Shown: piece after piece, positions 1-9,380 of the stretch
Layout of the letters: every line of letters starts with the position of its first letter
How positions within the stretch are numbered: position 1 is the stretch's first letter
Assembly: GCF_024347535.1 (NCBI RefSeq)
Contig: NZ_AP025497.1
Span: forward strand, 372,001 to 436,000
Source of the DNA: Vibrio kanaloae
GTDB lineage: Bacteria; Pseudomonadota; Gammaproteobacteria; Enterobacterales; Vibrionaceae
Length of the DNA: 64,000 nucleotides
Direction of reading: 5' to 3'
Position numbers and translations under genes: made by a program
Notes under the pieces: model-generated
Seen by the model: only the letters and a program-made list of their open reading frames with translations
Told to the model about the DNA's origin: nothing
Database searches by the model: none

Positions 1-102
1 TCGATTGAAGATCTGGTTGATTTTATGGTGGCGCGCATTTTGGATCATCTTGGTATTGATCAAGGTTTAGTGCCACGTTGGGGGTACGATCAACGTAATT
101 AA
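1..102 (+). CDS. ubiX: 3' end of UbiX flavin prenyltransferase (partial)
   Basis: The window opens inside a reading frame that ends at TAA. The last 33 residues contain [16 protein letters not shown] and VPRWG, which match the usual C-terminus of UbiX. This family makes the prenylated FMN cofactor used by the UbiD decarboxylase in ubiquinone synthesis. Only the tail is visible, so the active-site region cannot be checked. The call rests on recognising the conserved tail. Confidence 0.75.
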   Translation, partial: SIEDLVDFMVARILDHLGIDQGLVPRWGYDQRN

Positions 103-149
103 TCCAAACTTGATAGCTTATTGTTAAAGTTCGAATTACAATTCTGAAC

Positions 150-254
150 ACTCATCGGGGAGCTGACCATTCAAATAATGAATGCGAGCTGAGATCAAGC
201 AGGCGCTTGGGACCCGTAAACCTGAACCAGATAATGCTGGCGTAGGAATTGAGT
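150..254 (+). promoter_or_regulatory. TPP riboswitch (THI element)
   Basis: The leader has the hallmark THI-box segments in order: CGGGGAGC near 156, GCTGAGATCA near 188, GACCCGTAAACCTGAACC near 211-228, and ATAATGCTGGCGTAGGAA near 231-248. A short P1 helix can form between ACTCA (150-154) and TGAGT (250-254). It lies just upstream of thiB, the expected thiamine-responsive target. There is no clear intrinsic terminator between it and thiB. A CTCCTCC stretch near 274-280 could pair with the thiB ribosome binding site GGAG (307-310), which suggests translational control (inference). Confidence 0.95.
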
Positions 255-318
255 TAGGAACAACCTCTACCGTTCTCCTCCCTCAAACCTGTGCCGCTCA
301 GACCATGGAGAGCGTCCA

Positions 319-1311
319 GTGAAATTCACATTAACTACCCTTGCTGTTACTACAGCGATCTCTTTTTCTGCCTTTGCTGCAGATAACACTTTGACCGTAT
401 ACACCTATGATTCTTTTGCAGCGGATTGGGGCCCTCGTCCTGCCGTAGAGAAAGCATTCGAAGAGAAGTGTGGCTGTGATGTGAATTTTGTCGCGCTAGA
501 AGATGGTGTGTCGATTCTGAACCGCTTGCGTCTTGAAGGCGGCAACAGCAAAGCCGATATCTTGCTAGGTCTCGACAACAACCTGATGGCTGAAGCGAAA
601 GCGACGGGATTATTGGCGGAACACAAGGTTGATACGTCATCAGTAACACTGCCTAATGGCTGGGATGACAAGACCTTTGTACCTTATGACTTTGGTTACT
701 TTGCCTTTGTCTATAACACAGAGAAACTAGCAAACCCGCCTAAGAGCCTGAAAGAGTTGGTTGAGCAGCGTGATGATCTCAAGGTTATCTACCAAGATCC
801 ACGTACTTCAACACCTGGTCAAGGCATGATGCTATGGATGAAATCGGTTTACGGTGACGAAGCAACGACAGCTTGGAAGAAGCTGGCTCAAAAAACCGTG
901 ACGGTAACCAAAGGTTGGTCTGAAGCTTACTCTATGTTCCTAGAAGGTGAGTCTGACTTGGTTCTGTCTTACACTACGTCTCCGGCTTATCATATCATTG
1001 CAGAGAACGATTCTAAGTACGCAGCAGCGAGCTTTGAAGAAGGGCATTACACTCAAGTCGAAGTGGCCGCTAAGGTTAAAGGCAGCAACAACGAAAAGCT
1101 TGCTGATGAGTTTATGGCGTTTATCCTAAGTGATGAATTCCAATCGGCGATGCCGACAGGTAACTGGATGTACCCAGTAACGGGTGTCGAGCTACCAAAA
1201 GGCTTTGAGCAGTTAACAGTTCCACAGAAAGCACTGAGTTTTAGCTCTGAAGAGATCGCCGAGAAGCGTAAGCCTTGGATTCGTGAATGGCAGAGTGCGC
1301 TTACTTTTTAA
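319..1311 (+). CDS. thiB: Thiamine ABC transporter, periplasmic binding protein
   Basis: The 330-residue product has a Sec signal peptide (about residues 1-20, cleavage after SAFA) and then an ABC binding-protein fold beginning LTVYTYDSFAADWGP, typical of ThiB. It binds thiamine and its phosphates in the periplasm and delivers them to ThiP. The start is GTG at 319, with GGAG at 307-310 as the ribosome binding site. A five-codon ORF, ATG at 305 to TGA at 322, overlaps this GTG and could couple initiation. The gene heads thiBPQ and follows a TPP riboswitch. The length matches the family. Confidence 0.95.
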   Translation: MKFTLTTLAVTTAISFSAFAADNTLTVYTYDSFAADWGPRPAVEKAFEEKCGCDVNFVALEDGVSILNRLRLEGGNSKADILLGLDNNLMAEAKATGLLAEHKVDTSSVTLPNGWDDKTFVPYDFGYFAFVYNTEKLANPPKSLKELVEQRDDLKVIYQDPRTSTPGQGMMLWMKSVYGDEATTAWKKLAQKTVTVTKGWSEAYSMFLEGESDLVLSYTTSPAYHIIAENDSKYAAASFEEGHYTQVEVAAKVKGSNNEKLADEFMAFILSDEFQSAMPTGNWMYPVTGVELPKGFEQLTVPQKALSFSSEEIAEKRKPWIREWQSALTF

Positions 1312-1373
1312 CTGACTATTTAAGAAAATGAGCTTTCTAACGTACTTTTAAAAACTAGCTTTCTGTATTTAAA

Positions 1374-1401
1374 GGTTCATTCGTTATGTTTGGAATGAAC
1401 C
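1374..1401 (+). promoter_or_regulatory. Intercistronic hairpin between thiB and thiP
   Basis: A perfect 9-bp stem, GGTTCATTC (1374-1382) with GAATGAACC (1393-1401), lies in the 112-nt gap. No T-run follows, so it is not a typical terminator. By analogy with other ABC operons it may protect the thiB 3' end and so raise binding protein over permease (inference). Confidence 0.55.
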
Positions 1402-1423
1402 ATTTACGGTAAAAAATCAATTT

Positions 1424-3037
1424 ATGATAAAGAAAACACCTAAGGTCGGGGTTTGGGTTGCGATACTCATTACCGCCTTCGTGGTTTCAGCAGTTGGGGC
1501 ATTGCTTAGCAATGCCCCTTCTCTTGATATCAGCCAAGTATGGTCCGATCCTTACTATTGGCATGTAACGAAATTCAGTTTTTATCAGGCGACACTCTCA
1601 ACTTTTCTGAGTGTTGGCTTTGCTATACCTATCGCTCACGCCCTGTGTCGTAGACAATTTTTTGGACGCGCTTTGTTGTTAAGGCTGTTCGCGTCGACCT
1701 TGGTTCTACCTGTGTTAGTTGGTGTCTTTGGCTTATTGGCGATTTACGGCAACAGTGGTTGGTTAGCTAAGTTTTTGGCAAACTTCGACATTGAGCTACC
1801 ATTCTCGATTTATGGCTTGAATGGTATTTTGTTGGCGCACGTCTTCTTCAATTTACCTTATGCTAGTCGTTTGCTTTTACAAGCTTTAGATACTGTGCCT
1901 GCCGAGCAGCACAAGCTGTGTGCTCACTTGGGTATGAGTCATTGGAACAAATTCAGATGGGTTGAATGGCCACGTTTAAGGCAACAATTACCTCATGTGT
2001 GTGGCTTAGTCTTCATGCTGTGTTTTACCAGCTTTGCTACCGTGATGGCGCTAGGCGGTGGACCAAAATCAACCACTATCGAACTGGCCATCTATCAAGC
2101 GATTAAATTCGATTTTGACCTACAGGCTGGTGCGTTACTCGCGATATGGCAAATGCTGCTGTGTGGTGTATTAGCGGTGAGTATTCAGCGCCTGTCGAAA
2201 CCTATTTCAGTGACGGCCAGTCAGTTGTCGGAAGAGAAATATTTGGTTAAGGACTGCTGGTGGTCAAAAGCTTGGGATAGCTTTTGGATCATAGTAGTCT
2301 CAATGCTGGTATTGCCGCCATTAGCCATGGTTATCGTCAGTGGTATTAACTCACAAGCACTGATTGTGCTCAGCAGCGAACCGTTTTGGGCTGCGTTAAT
2401 GACCTCAGTTAAAGTTGCGTCCTTAGCAAGTGTTATTGCTGTCGGTATTGGTATTGCGATACTGCTGACCAGTCGTGCATGGCGTTTGCAGAATAAGAAC
2501 TTTAGAGCCGATAAAATCGAGCTGATTGGTACCATTATCTTAGTGACACCAGGGTTAGTGATCAGTACGGGACTCTTCTTATTACTGCGTTCATTTACCG
2601 ATGTATTTAGCTTAGCTTTCTTTATTGTGATTGCCGTGAATAGCTTAATGGCACTGCCTTATGTGATTAAAACCTTAGCCCAACCTATGTTGCATTTATC
2701 TCAACAGTATCAATACGTGTGTGCAAGCTTGGGAATGACAGGTTTCACTCGTTTTAGGCTGGTGGAGTGGCGCGCACTACGTAAACCAATGGCGCAAGCC
2801 TTTTCTATTAGCTTTATGCTGGCGATGGGGGACTTGAGTGCCATTGCCTTGTTTGGTAGCCAAGATTTTAGAACGCTGCCTTTGTATCTATTCCAATTGT
2901 TAGGCAGCTATCAAATGGAAGCTGCCGCGGTGGTTTCTGTGAGTTTACTGCTGCTGAGTGTGGGCAGTTTTAGCTTAATAGAATTTTTATTTACTCGAAG
3001 TTCAAAGCCCAATGCTAAAGAGTTAAGGAACCGATGA
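1424..3037 (+). CDS. thiP: Thiamine ABC transporter, fused permease
   Basis: The 537-residue inner-membrane protein has two tandem permease halves and many hydrophobic segments. Each half has an EAA-like loop, where ThiQ would dock: EQHKLCAHLGMSHWNKFRWV near residues 163-182 and QYQYVCASLGMTGFTRFRLV near 427-446. This double-permease layout is typical of the ThiP/SfuB type. The stop overlaps the thiQ start (ATGA at 3034-3037), so translation is probably coupled. Its role is thiamine import with ThiB and ThiQ. Confidence 0.95.
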   Translation: MIKKTPKVGVWVAILITAFVVSAVGALLSNAPSLDISQVWSDPYYWHVTKFSFYQATLSTFLSVGFAIPIAHALCRRQFFGRALLLRLFASTLVLPVLVGVFGLLAIYGNSGWLAKFLANFDIELPFSIYGLNGILLAHVFFNLPYASRLLLQALDTVPAEQHKLCAHLGMSHWNKFRWVEWPRLRQQLPHVCGLVFMLCFTSFATVMALGGGPKSTTIELAIYQAIKFDFDLQAGALLAIWQMLLCGVLAVSIQRLSKPISVTASQLSEEKYLVKDCWWSKAWDSFWIIVVSMLVLPPLAMVIVSGINSQALIVLSSEPFWAALMTSVKVASLASVIAVGIGIAILLTSRAWRLQNKNFRADKIELIGTIILVTPGLVISTGLFLLLRSFTDVFSLAFFIVIAVNSLMALPYVIKTLAQPMLHLSQQYQYVCASLGMTGFTRFRLVEWRALRKPMAQAFSISFMLAMGDLSAIALFGSQDFRTLPLYLFQLLGSYQMEAAAVVSVSLLLLSVGSFSLIEFLFTRSSKPNAKELRNR

Positions 3038-3741
3038 TGTTAGTGATGAAAGAAGTGGATTACCACTATCACCAAGAGTTGTTTAGTTTTGATTTCCAAG
3101 CAGAACAGGGTGATATTGTTGCTTTGATGGGGCCAAGTGGTGCGGGTAAATCAACGCTACTCGCATTGGTTGCTGGGTTTATTGAGCCGACATCGGGTGA
3201 GATCTCGGTAGCAGGACAATCGCTGATTGGCAAAGAAGCGCATCAGCGTCCATTGGCGATGTTGTTCCAAGAACACAATCTATTTGCTCACCTCACGGTG
3301 CGTGAAAATATTGGCTTAGGCTTGCATCCGGGGTTAAAGCTTACTGCAACCCAAAAGCTCGATGTTGAGCAAGCCGCTGCACAGGTCGGTGTTGCAGAGT
3401 ATTTAGATAGGCTGCCTGAACATTTATCTGGCGGCCAGCGTCAGCGTGTCGCACTGGCGCGTTGTTTTGTTCAACCACATGACATTTGGCTGCTTGATGA
3501 ACCTTTTTCGGCGCTTGACCCTTTGCTTCGTGAGGAAATGCTTAACCTTGTTAGGCGATTAGCAGCAGAGCGAAGCATTACGGTGTTAATGGTGACTCAC
3601 CATTTAGGGGATGCACGCAGTATTGCCAATAAGTTTGTATTTGTGGCATTAGGTAAAGTGTTGGTTGCAGACTCGATAGAGACACTGACGGCTGATCATC
3701 CACAGCAAGAGCTAAGCTCGTTTGTTAAAGCGGGTGAGTGA
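3034..3741 (+). CDS. thiQ: Thiamine ABC transporter, ATPase
   Basis: The 235-residue ABC ATPase has Walker A GPSGAGKS (about residues 33-40), Q-loop LFQEHNLFAHLTV, signature LSGGQRQRVALAR, Walker B IWLLDEP and switch His in VTHH. It powers thiamine import through ThiP. The first ATG overlaps the thiP stop; a second in-frame ATG follows at once, so the exact start may be one codon later. A strong terminator lies about 50 nt downstream. Specificity is inferred from the operon. Confidence 0.95.
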   Translation: MMLVMKEVDYHYHQELFSFDFQAEQGDIVALMGPSGAGKSTLLALVAGFIEPTSGEISVAGQSLIGKEAHQRPLAMLFQEHNLFAHLTVRENIGLGLHPGLKLTATQKLDVEQAAAQVGVAEYLDRLPEHLSGGQRQRVALARCFVQPHDIWLLDEPFSALDPLLREEMLNLVRRLAAERSITVLMVTHHLGDARSIANKFVFVALGKVLVADSIETLTADHPQQELSSFVKAGE

Positions 3742-3792
3742 CGATTCACCAATCTTGTTTAATATCTCTTGATATTGAGTACGTAGAAAGCA

Positions 3793-3820
3793 AAAAGACC
3801 TAGCATGCGCTAGGTCTTTT
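3793..3820. terminator. Bidirectional terminator between thiQ and darP
   Basis: A perfect 28-nt palindrome reads AAAAGACCTAGC, ATGC, GCTAGGTCTTTT. It has A-rich and T-rich flanks in both directions, between the convergent thiQ and darP genes. Confidence 0.9.
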
Positions 3821-3850
3821 ATTATCTTTATAAGTAAAGCGAGACGAGGA

Positions 3851-4375
3851 TTAGTCGCCTAGCTTTAGCTCTTTTAAGATTTGAAAAATTTCACGAGAAG
3901 CTTTGGCTGGCTTGTTCGCTGATTTTTCTTTGTTAGCTTGGCGCGCTAGCTGACGAAGACGTTGACGGTCTGCTTCAGGGTACATCTCCATAACGTCTGA
4001 AATGGCAGTATCGCCTTCAGCTACAACACGGTCACGCAGTTGCTCAAGCTTATGTAGCTCAGCGGTTGCTTGTGAGTGCTTGTTACGTACTTTATCCAAA
4101 GCCGCTTGAATTGGCTCAGGATCGACACTACGCATTACTTTACCAATGTATTGAAGTTGACGACGCTTCGCTTCATTTTTAAAGCGTTGTGCATCTTTTA
4201 TCGCTTGTGCCAAATCTTCAGACAGAGGAAACTTGTCTAATACAGAAGGCTTTAAACCAACAAGCTCTTCTCCCAGCTTTTGCAGGGCATCCATGTCGGT
4301 TTTCATTTCTGTCTTACTTACCCAGATGATTTCTTCTTCTGGTTCCCATGGGGCTTTTTGGTTTTTGCGAGCCAT
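3851..4375 (-). CDS. darP: Ribosome maturation factor DarP/YjgA (DUF615)
   Basis: The 174-residue, highly charged, mostly helical protein matches the YjgA/DUF615 family. Visible family features are [20 protein letters not shown] near the N-terminus and [12 protein letters not shown] in the middle. In E. coli this protein associates with 50S precursors and promotes large-subunit maturation. It is divergent from pmbA across 118 nt that should hold both promoters; yjgA-pmbA is the usual gamma-proteobacterial pairing. Confidence 0.9.
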   Translation of the reverse strand: MARKNQKAPWEPEEEIIWVSKTEMKTDMDALQKLGEELVGLKPSVLDKFPLSEDLAQAIKDAQRFKNEAKRRQLQYIGKVMRSVDPEPIQAALDKVRNKHSQATAELHKLEQLRDRVVAEGDTAISDVMEMYPEADRQRLRQLARQANKEKSANKPAKASREIFQILKELKLGD

Positions 4376-4493
4376 CTTTTCTGCCTATGTCACTATCTCA
4401 AACGAATATATTGCCTATTTTAGCAAGAATCTTGGGGAGAAAGCGAAATTCTTGTTATCCTACGTAATATTGACCTACAAAATTAGAATAGAT

Positions 4494-5837
4494 ATGGATG
4501 TAAAACAGCAAGTCGCTCAGCAAAGAGTTGAGCTAGAAGCCGCAGTAGCAAAAGCATTGGACATGGCCTCTGTGAGTGCCGACGCCGCTGAAGTTGCTAT
4601 TACTAAGTCAACGGGTTTAAGTGTTTCAACACGTATGTGTGAAGTGGAAAACGTTGAATTTAATAGTGATGGTGCGCTAGGTATTACTGTTTACCGTGGC
4701 CAGAAAAAAGGCAGCGCATCTACATCCGATCTAAGTGAAAAGGCGATTGCTCAAACGGTAGCGGCTGCGCTTGATATCGCTCAGTACACGTCTGAAGACC
4801 CATTTTCAGGTCCTGCGGCAAAAGAGTACATGGTAAAAGACATTCCAGACTTGGATCTTTTCCACCCTGATGAACCTAACCCAGACTATGCCGCTGAGAT
4901 TGCGATTGCTGCTGAGAAGCAAGCGCTAGCTTATAGTGACAAGATCAAACAAAGTGATGGCGCGAGCTACGACAGCCATTACGGCGTTAAAGTGTACGGT
5001 AACAGCCATGGCTTACTAGCGAGCTACGCTTCAAGCCGCCATAGCACGAGTTGCTGTGTGATTGGACAAGGCACTAACGGTGAAATGGAACGCGACTACA
5101 GCTATACCGTTGCTCGTCACCGTGACGAGCTGTGGACGCCTGAGCGTGTAGGTCAAGAGGCTGCTGAAAAGACTATCAGCCGTTTGGATGCGAAAAAGCT
5201 ATCAACAGGCCAATACCCAATTATGTTCGCTAACGATGTTGCCACAGGTCTAATTGGTCACCTTGTGATGGCGATCAGTGGCGGCAACCTTTACCGTAAG
5301 TCGTCGTTCTTACTGGATCATCTAGGTCAGAAAATTTTGCCAGATTGGTTCAATATCTCTGAACGTCCACATATCTTACGAGGTTTGGCTTCAAGCCCGT
5401 TCGACAGTGAAGGTGTATACACTCAAGATCGTGAAATCATCACTGATGGTGTGTTAGCAACTTACCTACTAACGAGCTATGCCGCGCGTAAGATGGATAT
5501 GACACCAACCGGCCATGCTGGTGGTATTCATAACTGGTTCGTTAAATCGACCGGTCAAAACTTTGAGCAGATGCTGAAAGAATTGGGCACAGGTTTCCTT
5601 GTTACTGAAGTAATGGGACAAGGCGTAAACACAGTGACAGGTGATTACTCTCGTGGTGCTGCAGGTTTCTGGGTTGAGAACGGAGAGATCCAATACCCAG
5701 TATCGGAAGTGACGATTGCAGGTAATCTAAAAGACATGTTTAATCAGATCGTGGCAGTCGGTAACGATGTTGAAACGCGTTCACAGATTCAAACGGGTTC
5801 TATCTTGCTTGAGTCGATGAAAGTCGCAGGCGAGTAA
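4494..5837 (+). CDS. pmbA: Metalloprotease PmbA/TldE
   Basis: The product is 447 residues (E. coli PmbA 450). TldE/PmbA pairs with TldD in a protease that degrades unfolded peptides and matures microcins and CcdA-type substrates. The start is placed at ATG 4494 ([15 protein letters not shown]), because the open frame further upstream runs antisense through darP and has no family similarity. Conserved stretches include [24 protein letters not shown] and the C-terminal [20 protein letters not shown] terminator follows the stop within 30 nt. Confidence 0.92.
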   Translation: MDVKQQVAQQRVELEAAVAKALDMASVSADAAEVAITKSTGLSVSTRMCEVENVEFNSDGALGITVYRGQKKGSASTSDLSEKAIAQTVAAALDIAQYTSEDPFSGPAAKEYMVKDIPDLDLFHPDEPNPDYAAEIAIAAEKQALAYSDKIKQSDGASYDSHYGVKVYGNSHGLLASYASSRHSTSCCVIGQGTNGEMERDYSYTVARHRDELWTPERVGQEAAEKTISRLDAKKLSTGQYPIMFANDVATGLIGHLVMAISGGNLYRKSSFLLDHLGQKILPDWFNISERPHILRGLASSPFDSEGVYTQDREIITDGVLATYLLTSYAARKMDMTPTGHAGGIHNWFVKSTGQNFEQMLKELGTGFLVTEVMGQGVNTVTGDYSRGAAGFWVENGEIQYPVSEVTIAGNLKDMFNQIVAVGNDVETRSQIQTGSILLESMKVAGE

Positions 5838-5862
5838 TTTAATTAACGCTATTGGATGAATT

Positions 5863-5890
5863 AAAAAAGGGAGCCGATGGCTCCCTTTTT
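5863..5890. terminator. Terminator between pmbA and mgtE
   Basis: The stem GGGAGCC (5869-5875) and GGCTCCC (5879-5885) is followed by T5 and preceded by A6. It can serve both convergent genes, pmbA and mgtE. Confidence 0.9.
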
Positions 5891-5914
5891 GTATTTACCG
5901 AGTAGGTAATCAAG

Positions 5915-7270
5915 CTAGATCAGTATGGTCGCTAAGCCTAAGAATACCGATAGGCCAATAACATCCGTTACTGTGGTGAGTGCCATACCACCTGCCAATG
6001 CAGGATCGATGTTCATTTTCTTCAACATTACCGGGATGGTTACACCGGCAATACCAGCGACAAGTAAGTTGGTCATCATCGCAGCGGAGATGATGCCACC
6101 CAGTATCCAGTTACCCTTCCAGGCTACTACGATACCACCAATGATAACGGCCCATAGAATGCCGTTTAGGAAGCCGATAGCCGCTTCTTTAAGTAGCAAT
6201 TCACGCTTGTTACTATCACCAATATGACCGAGCGCTAAACCACGAATCACCAGAGCAACGGTTTGGTTACCGGCAACCCCGCCCATTGAAGGCACGATAG
6301 TCATCAGTACGGCAATTGCGGCCATTTGGTCGAGCGTTGCTTCAAACATGTTCGATACTGAAGCCGCTGCCAGTGCTGCAAGTACGTTGGCCCCAAGCCA
6401 GACGCTACGACGACGAGCGGATTTTACGACCGGTGCGAAGGTATCTTCGTCATCGTCCATACCCGCCATACTCATCATTGAGTGTTCAGCATCTTCACGG
6501 ATGACATCAACCACGTCATCGATGGTGATACGACCCACAAGGTGCTGGTTACTATCGACTACAGGGGCAGAAACCCAGTTACGACGTTCAAACAGGCTCG
6601 CAATATCGGAAGCGCTGGTTTCAACGGCGATAGCTTCGTCTGCATCTTCCATCACCTCAGAGACTGCAACATCCGGTTGTGTTGTGATCAGGGTCGTTAA
6701 TGATAAGTTACCAATCAAACGCTCTTCTTCATCGATGACATATAAAGTATCGGTAGCGTCCGGAAGTTCACCACGCATACGTAGATAACGCAAAACAACA
6801 TCAACATCGACGTCACCACGAATCGTGATCACGTCGGTATTCATTAACGCACCCGCAGAATTTTCTGGGTATGATAGTGCTGTCTCAACCAAAGCACGGT
6901 CAACGGAGTCCATTTGAGAAAGGACTTCGCGAGAAACATCGTCGGGTAGGCTTCGAAGTACGTACGCGACGTCATCGGTCTCCATGCCTTCGGTTGCTTC
7001 TGCCAACGTTTCTGGTGCCATTTTTGACACAAGAGCATCTTTGACGTCTTCGTTTAATTCATCAAGAATTTCACCGAAGTCTTCAGGATCGGTGAGTTGC
7101 CAGAGTACATCACGACTTTTGCGAGGGGAGGCTTCTAAAAGGTGTGCAATATCTTCAGGCTCCATGTCCTGAAGTTGTCGGCGTACGTGAACAAATCGCC
7201 CATTTTCTAGGGCTTCGCTGACTTCTTGGAGGGTTTGGTGAGCTTGGTCAAATTCTAATTGCTCTGCCAT
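5915..7270 (-). CDS. mgtE: Magnesium transporter MgtE
   Basis: The 451-residue protein has the full MgtE order: N-terminal superhelical domain with PEDIAHLLEASP-type repeats, two CBS domains (about residues 135-255), then a five-helix membrane domain from about 285 to the end. The pore signature GNQTVALVIRGLALG and the C-terminal ALTTVTDVIGLSVFLG are intact. The family imports Mg2+ and is gated by Mg2+ binding to the N and CBS domains. A strong GGAGGA ribosome binding site precedes the start. It follows ptsO on the same strand after 149 nt, so it is probably separately transcribed. Confidence 0.95.
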   Translation of the reverse strand: MAEQLEFDQAHQTLQEVSEALENGRFVHVRRQLQDMEPEDIAHLLEASPRKSRDVLWQLTDPEDFGEILDELNEDVKDALVSKMAPETLAEATEGMETDDVAYVLRSLPDDVSREVLSQMDSVDRALVETALSYPENSAGALMNTDVITIRGDVDVDVVLRYLRMRGELPDATDTLYVIDEEERLIGNLSLTTLITTQPDVAVSEVMEDADEAIAVETSASDIASLFERRNWVSAPVVDSNQHLVGRITIDDVVDVIREDAEHSMMSMAGMDDDEDTFAPVVKSARRRSVWLGANVLAALAAASVSNMFEATLDQMAAIAVLMTIVPSMGGVAGNQTVALVIRGLALGHIGDSNKRELLLKEAAIGFLNGILWAVIIGGIVVAWKGNWILGGIISAAMMTNLLVAGIAGVTIPVMLKKMNIDPALAGGMALTTVTDVIGLSVFLGLATILI

Positions 7271-7419
7271 ATGTTCCTCCTATCTCATTATTCTAACAAT
7301 ACTTAGAATAGTAACTTAATTCTAGGGCTTATTTAAATCATTAACTTAGGTAGAACTAATATTTAATATTGGTTGGCTATTTATTTAAGTCTTAGGCGTT
7401 GTGAGTAACGCCTTTTCTC

Positions 7420-7695
7420 TTATTCGCCCTCATCAAACTTATCTTCAATGAGATGACAGACGGCATCAAGCGCCTGCTGTGAGTCGCTGCCTATGGCTTG
7501 AATTGTGATGTGTTGCCCTTGTGCTGATTCCAGCATCAATAGCCCCATAACGCTGTCTGCCGTCGCGATCTTATCGTCTTCGCTATGGATAGTAATGGTG
7601 GCATCAAAGCTTTGTGCAAGTTCAACCAACTTTACGGCTGCTCTAGCGTGAAGACCCAAACGGTTTTGGATCAGTACAGTTCGAGTTAATTCCAT
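7420..7695 (-). CDS. ptsO: Nitrogen PTS phosphocarrier NPr
   Basis: The 91-residue HPr-like protein has the phospho-acceptor His16 in [10 protein letters not shown]. It relays phosphate from PtsP to PtsN in the nitrogen PTS. The second HPr helix region, [14 protein letters not shown], is conserved. It is the last gene of the rpoN cluster, 2 nt after rapZ. The position, not sequence alone, separates NPr from HPr. Confidence 0.93.
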   Translation of the reverse strand: MELTRTVLIQNRLGLHARAAVKLVELAQSFDATITIHSEDDKIATADSVMGLLMLESAQGQHITIQAIGSDSQQALDAVCHLIEDKFDEGE

Positions 7696-7697
7696 GG

Positions 7698-8567
7698 TTA
7701 GCCCTGTTGGTGCTTCTCTAAGGAGGCGTGTCTGATTTGTACTTGATGGCCAAGTTGTTCGAAGTACTCACCAATTTTCTGAGTTAGATAAACCGAGCGG
7801 TGCTTACCGCCAGTACAACCAATCGCAACTGTTAGGTAGCTACGATTATTCTTCTCTAACATTGGTAACCACTGCTCAACAAAGCCTTGGATCTGTTGCT
7901 TGAGTTCAATAACTTCGGGGTGTTTTTCTAGAAAAGAATGAATCGGAGCATCAAGACCGGTTAATGGTCGTAGGTCTGGCTCCCAGTGAGGGTTTGGCAA
8001 GAAGCGAACATCAAACACATAGTCAGCGTCACTTGGTAAGCCAAACTTAAAACCGAACGATTGAAAGACAATAATCAGCTCTTGCTTCTCTTTGCCTTCC
8101 ACTTTAAAGCGAACCTTTTCACTCAATTCGTAAAGGTTGCATTCACTGCTGTCAATTACAATGCTGGCTTGCTCTGCAAGGGGAGCCAAGAGTGTTTTCT
8201 CTAAATCGATAGCTTGCTCAAGTGATAGCTTTTCTTGACCAATAGATAGAGGGTGAATTCTACGTGTTTCGCTATAGCGTTTAAGCAGTGTTTGCTTACT
8301 CGCATCTAGGAACAAAACGTTCACGTCAATATCAGTGGCAGATTTTAGTTGTTCTAGTGTATCTGTGACTAATTGAGGCTCTTTCGGTAGGTTACGAATA
8401 TCAATACTAACGGCAACGTTTTGATTGATCTCACTGACGGATTTGACGAAGTCGTTGAGTAGATTTACTGGTAGGTTATCGACACAGTAATACCCCAAGT
8501 CTTCGAGGACTCGTAGCGCAACACTTTTACCGGCCCCCGATTGGCCACTTACAACGATGAGTCGCAT
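7698..8567 (-). CDS. rapZ: RNase adapter RapZ, nucleotide-binding
   Basis: The 289-residue protein has an N-terminal Walker A motif GQSGAGKS (residues 8-15) and the conserved C-terminal [13 protein letters not shown] loop. RapZ delivers the GlmZ sRNA to RNase E and senses glucosamine-6-phosphate, controlling glmS and cell-envelope precursor supply. It lies 4 nt after ptsN and 2 nt before ptsO, the standard arrangement. Its length matches the family. Confidence 0.95.
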   Translation of the reverse strand: MRLIVVSGQSGAGKSVALRVLEDLGYYCVDNLPVNLLNDFVKSVSEINQNVAVSIDIRNLPKEPQLVTDTLEQLKSATDIDVNVLFLDASKQTLLKRYSETRRIHPLSIGQEKLSLEQAIDLEKTLLAPLAEQASIVIDSSECNLYELSEKVRFKVEGKEKQELIIVFQSFGFKFGLPSDADYVFDVRFLPNPHWEPDLRPLTGLDAPIHSFLEKHPEVIELKQQIQGFVEQWLPMLEKNNRSYLTVAIGCTGGKHRSVYLTQKIGEYFEQLGHQVQIRHASLEKHQQG

Positions 8568-8571
8568 ATTA

Positions 8572-9030
8572 TTACTCGCCAGGTGGTACTTGAATCATGA
8601 TGTCATAAAGCTCTTGATCGCTTTGAGCATTACGCAATTGTTTAAGAGTCTGCTTGTCGTTAAGGCGCTCTGCCATGCAAGAAAGGGTTTTTAGGTGTTC
8701 CTTACACTGTTCGCTAGGGACAAGAAGAGCAAATAATAGGTCGACAGGGCGGTTGTCAATAGCGTCAAATTCGATTGGAGCTTGGCATTGCAGCAGCACT
8801 GCGATCGCTTTATCACTGACACTCATACGAGCATGAGGAATAGCGATACCATTACCAATACCAGTACTGCCCATTTTTTCACGGCTCAACATGCACTCAA
8901 ACAGTTCTGTTGAATCTTGACCGCAGCTTTCTGCTGCAATCTGGCTGATGAGTTCAAGGGCTCTTTTTTTGCTCGTGCATTGGACAGCACTTTTAGTGCA
9001 GTCCAATGAAAGTACTTCGCTTAATTGCAT
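8572..9030 (-). CDS. ptsN: Nitrogen PTS EIIA component
   Basis: The 152-residue EIIA(Ntr) protein has phospho-acceptor His66 in [13 protein letters not shown]. It is phosphorylated by NPr and, in enterics, regulates potassium transport and other targets by its phosphorylation state. It starts 1 nt after the hpf stop and precedes rapZ. All conserved EIIA core motifs are visible and nothing is odd. Confidence 0.95.
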   Translation of the reverse strand: MQLSEVLSLDCTKSAVQCTSKKRALELISQIAAESCGQDSTELFECMLSREKMGSTGIGNGIAIPHARMSVSDKAIAVLLQCQAPIEFDAIDNRPVDLLFALLVPSEQCKEHLKTLSCMAERLNDKQTLKQLRNAQSDQELYDIMIQVPPGE

Positions 9031-9031
9031 G

Positions 9032-9319
9032 TTAGTGGCTACTTAGCTTTTCTTTGTGCTTGTTGAGTTGACGGACTAGTTTATCAACTAATGAATCAAT
9101 CGCAGCATACATATTTTCATCTGTTGCTGTTGCATGGATTTCTCCTTGATTAACATGAAGAGTCGCTTCTGCTATTTGATCAACTTTCTCAACTCGTAAT
9201 ACAACCTGGACGCTATTGATATGATCAAAAAAACGCTCAAGTTTGTCTAATTTAGTGTGAACATAGTCTTGCATTGAATCGGTAAGATCAACGTGATGGC
9301 CTTGAATATTGATTTGCAT
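9032..9319 (-). CDS. hpf: Ribosome hibernation promoting factor
   Basis: The 95-residue short-form HPF begins MQINIQGHHVDLTDSMQDYV. It binds the 30S decoding region and promotes 100S dimers in stationary phase. No long C-terminal domain is present, so this is the short HPF/YfiA class; the position after rpoN identifies it as hpf. The basic C-terminal helix KLVRQLNKHKEK is typical. Confidence 0.93.
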   Translation of the reverse strand: MQINIQGHHVDLTDSMQDYVHTKLDKLERFFDHINSVQVVLRVEKVDQIAEATLHVNQGEIHATATDENMYAAIDSLVDKLVRQLNKHKEKLSSH

Positions 9320-9380
9320 AGACTTTCCTTTTCAGTTGGTTGCCTGGCTATAACTAAATTAAATAGTTAGTTAAATTATT

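Noticed and set aside
4233..4493. N-terminal extension of pmbA by 87 residues
   Set aside because: It runs antisense through darP, has no family similarity, and the ATG at 4494 matches the PmbA start.
6316..7172. Several plus-strand frames inside mgtE
   Set aside because: They are antisense shadows of a gene whose protein is fully conserved.
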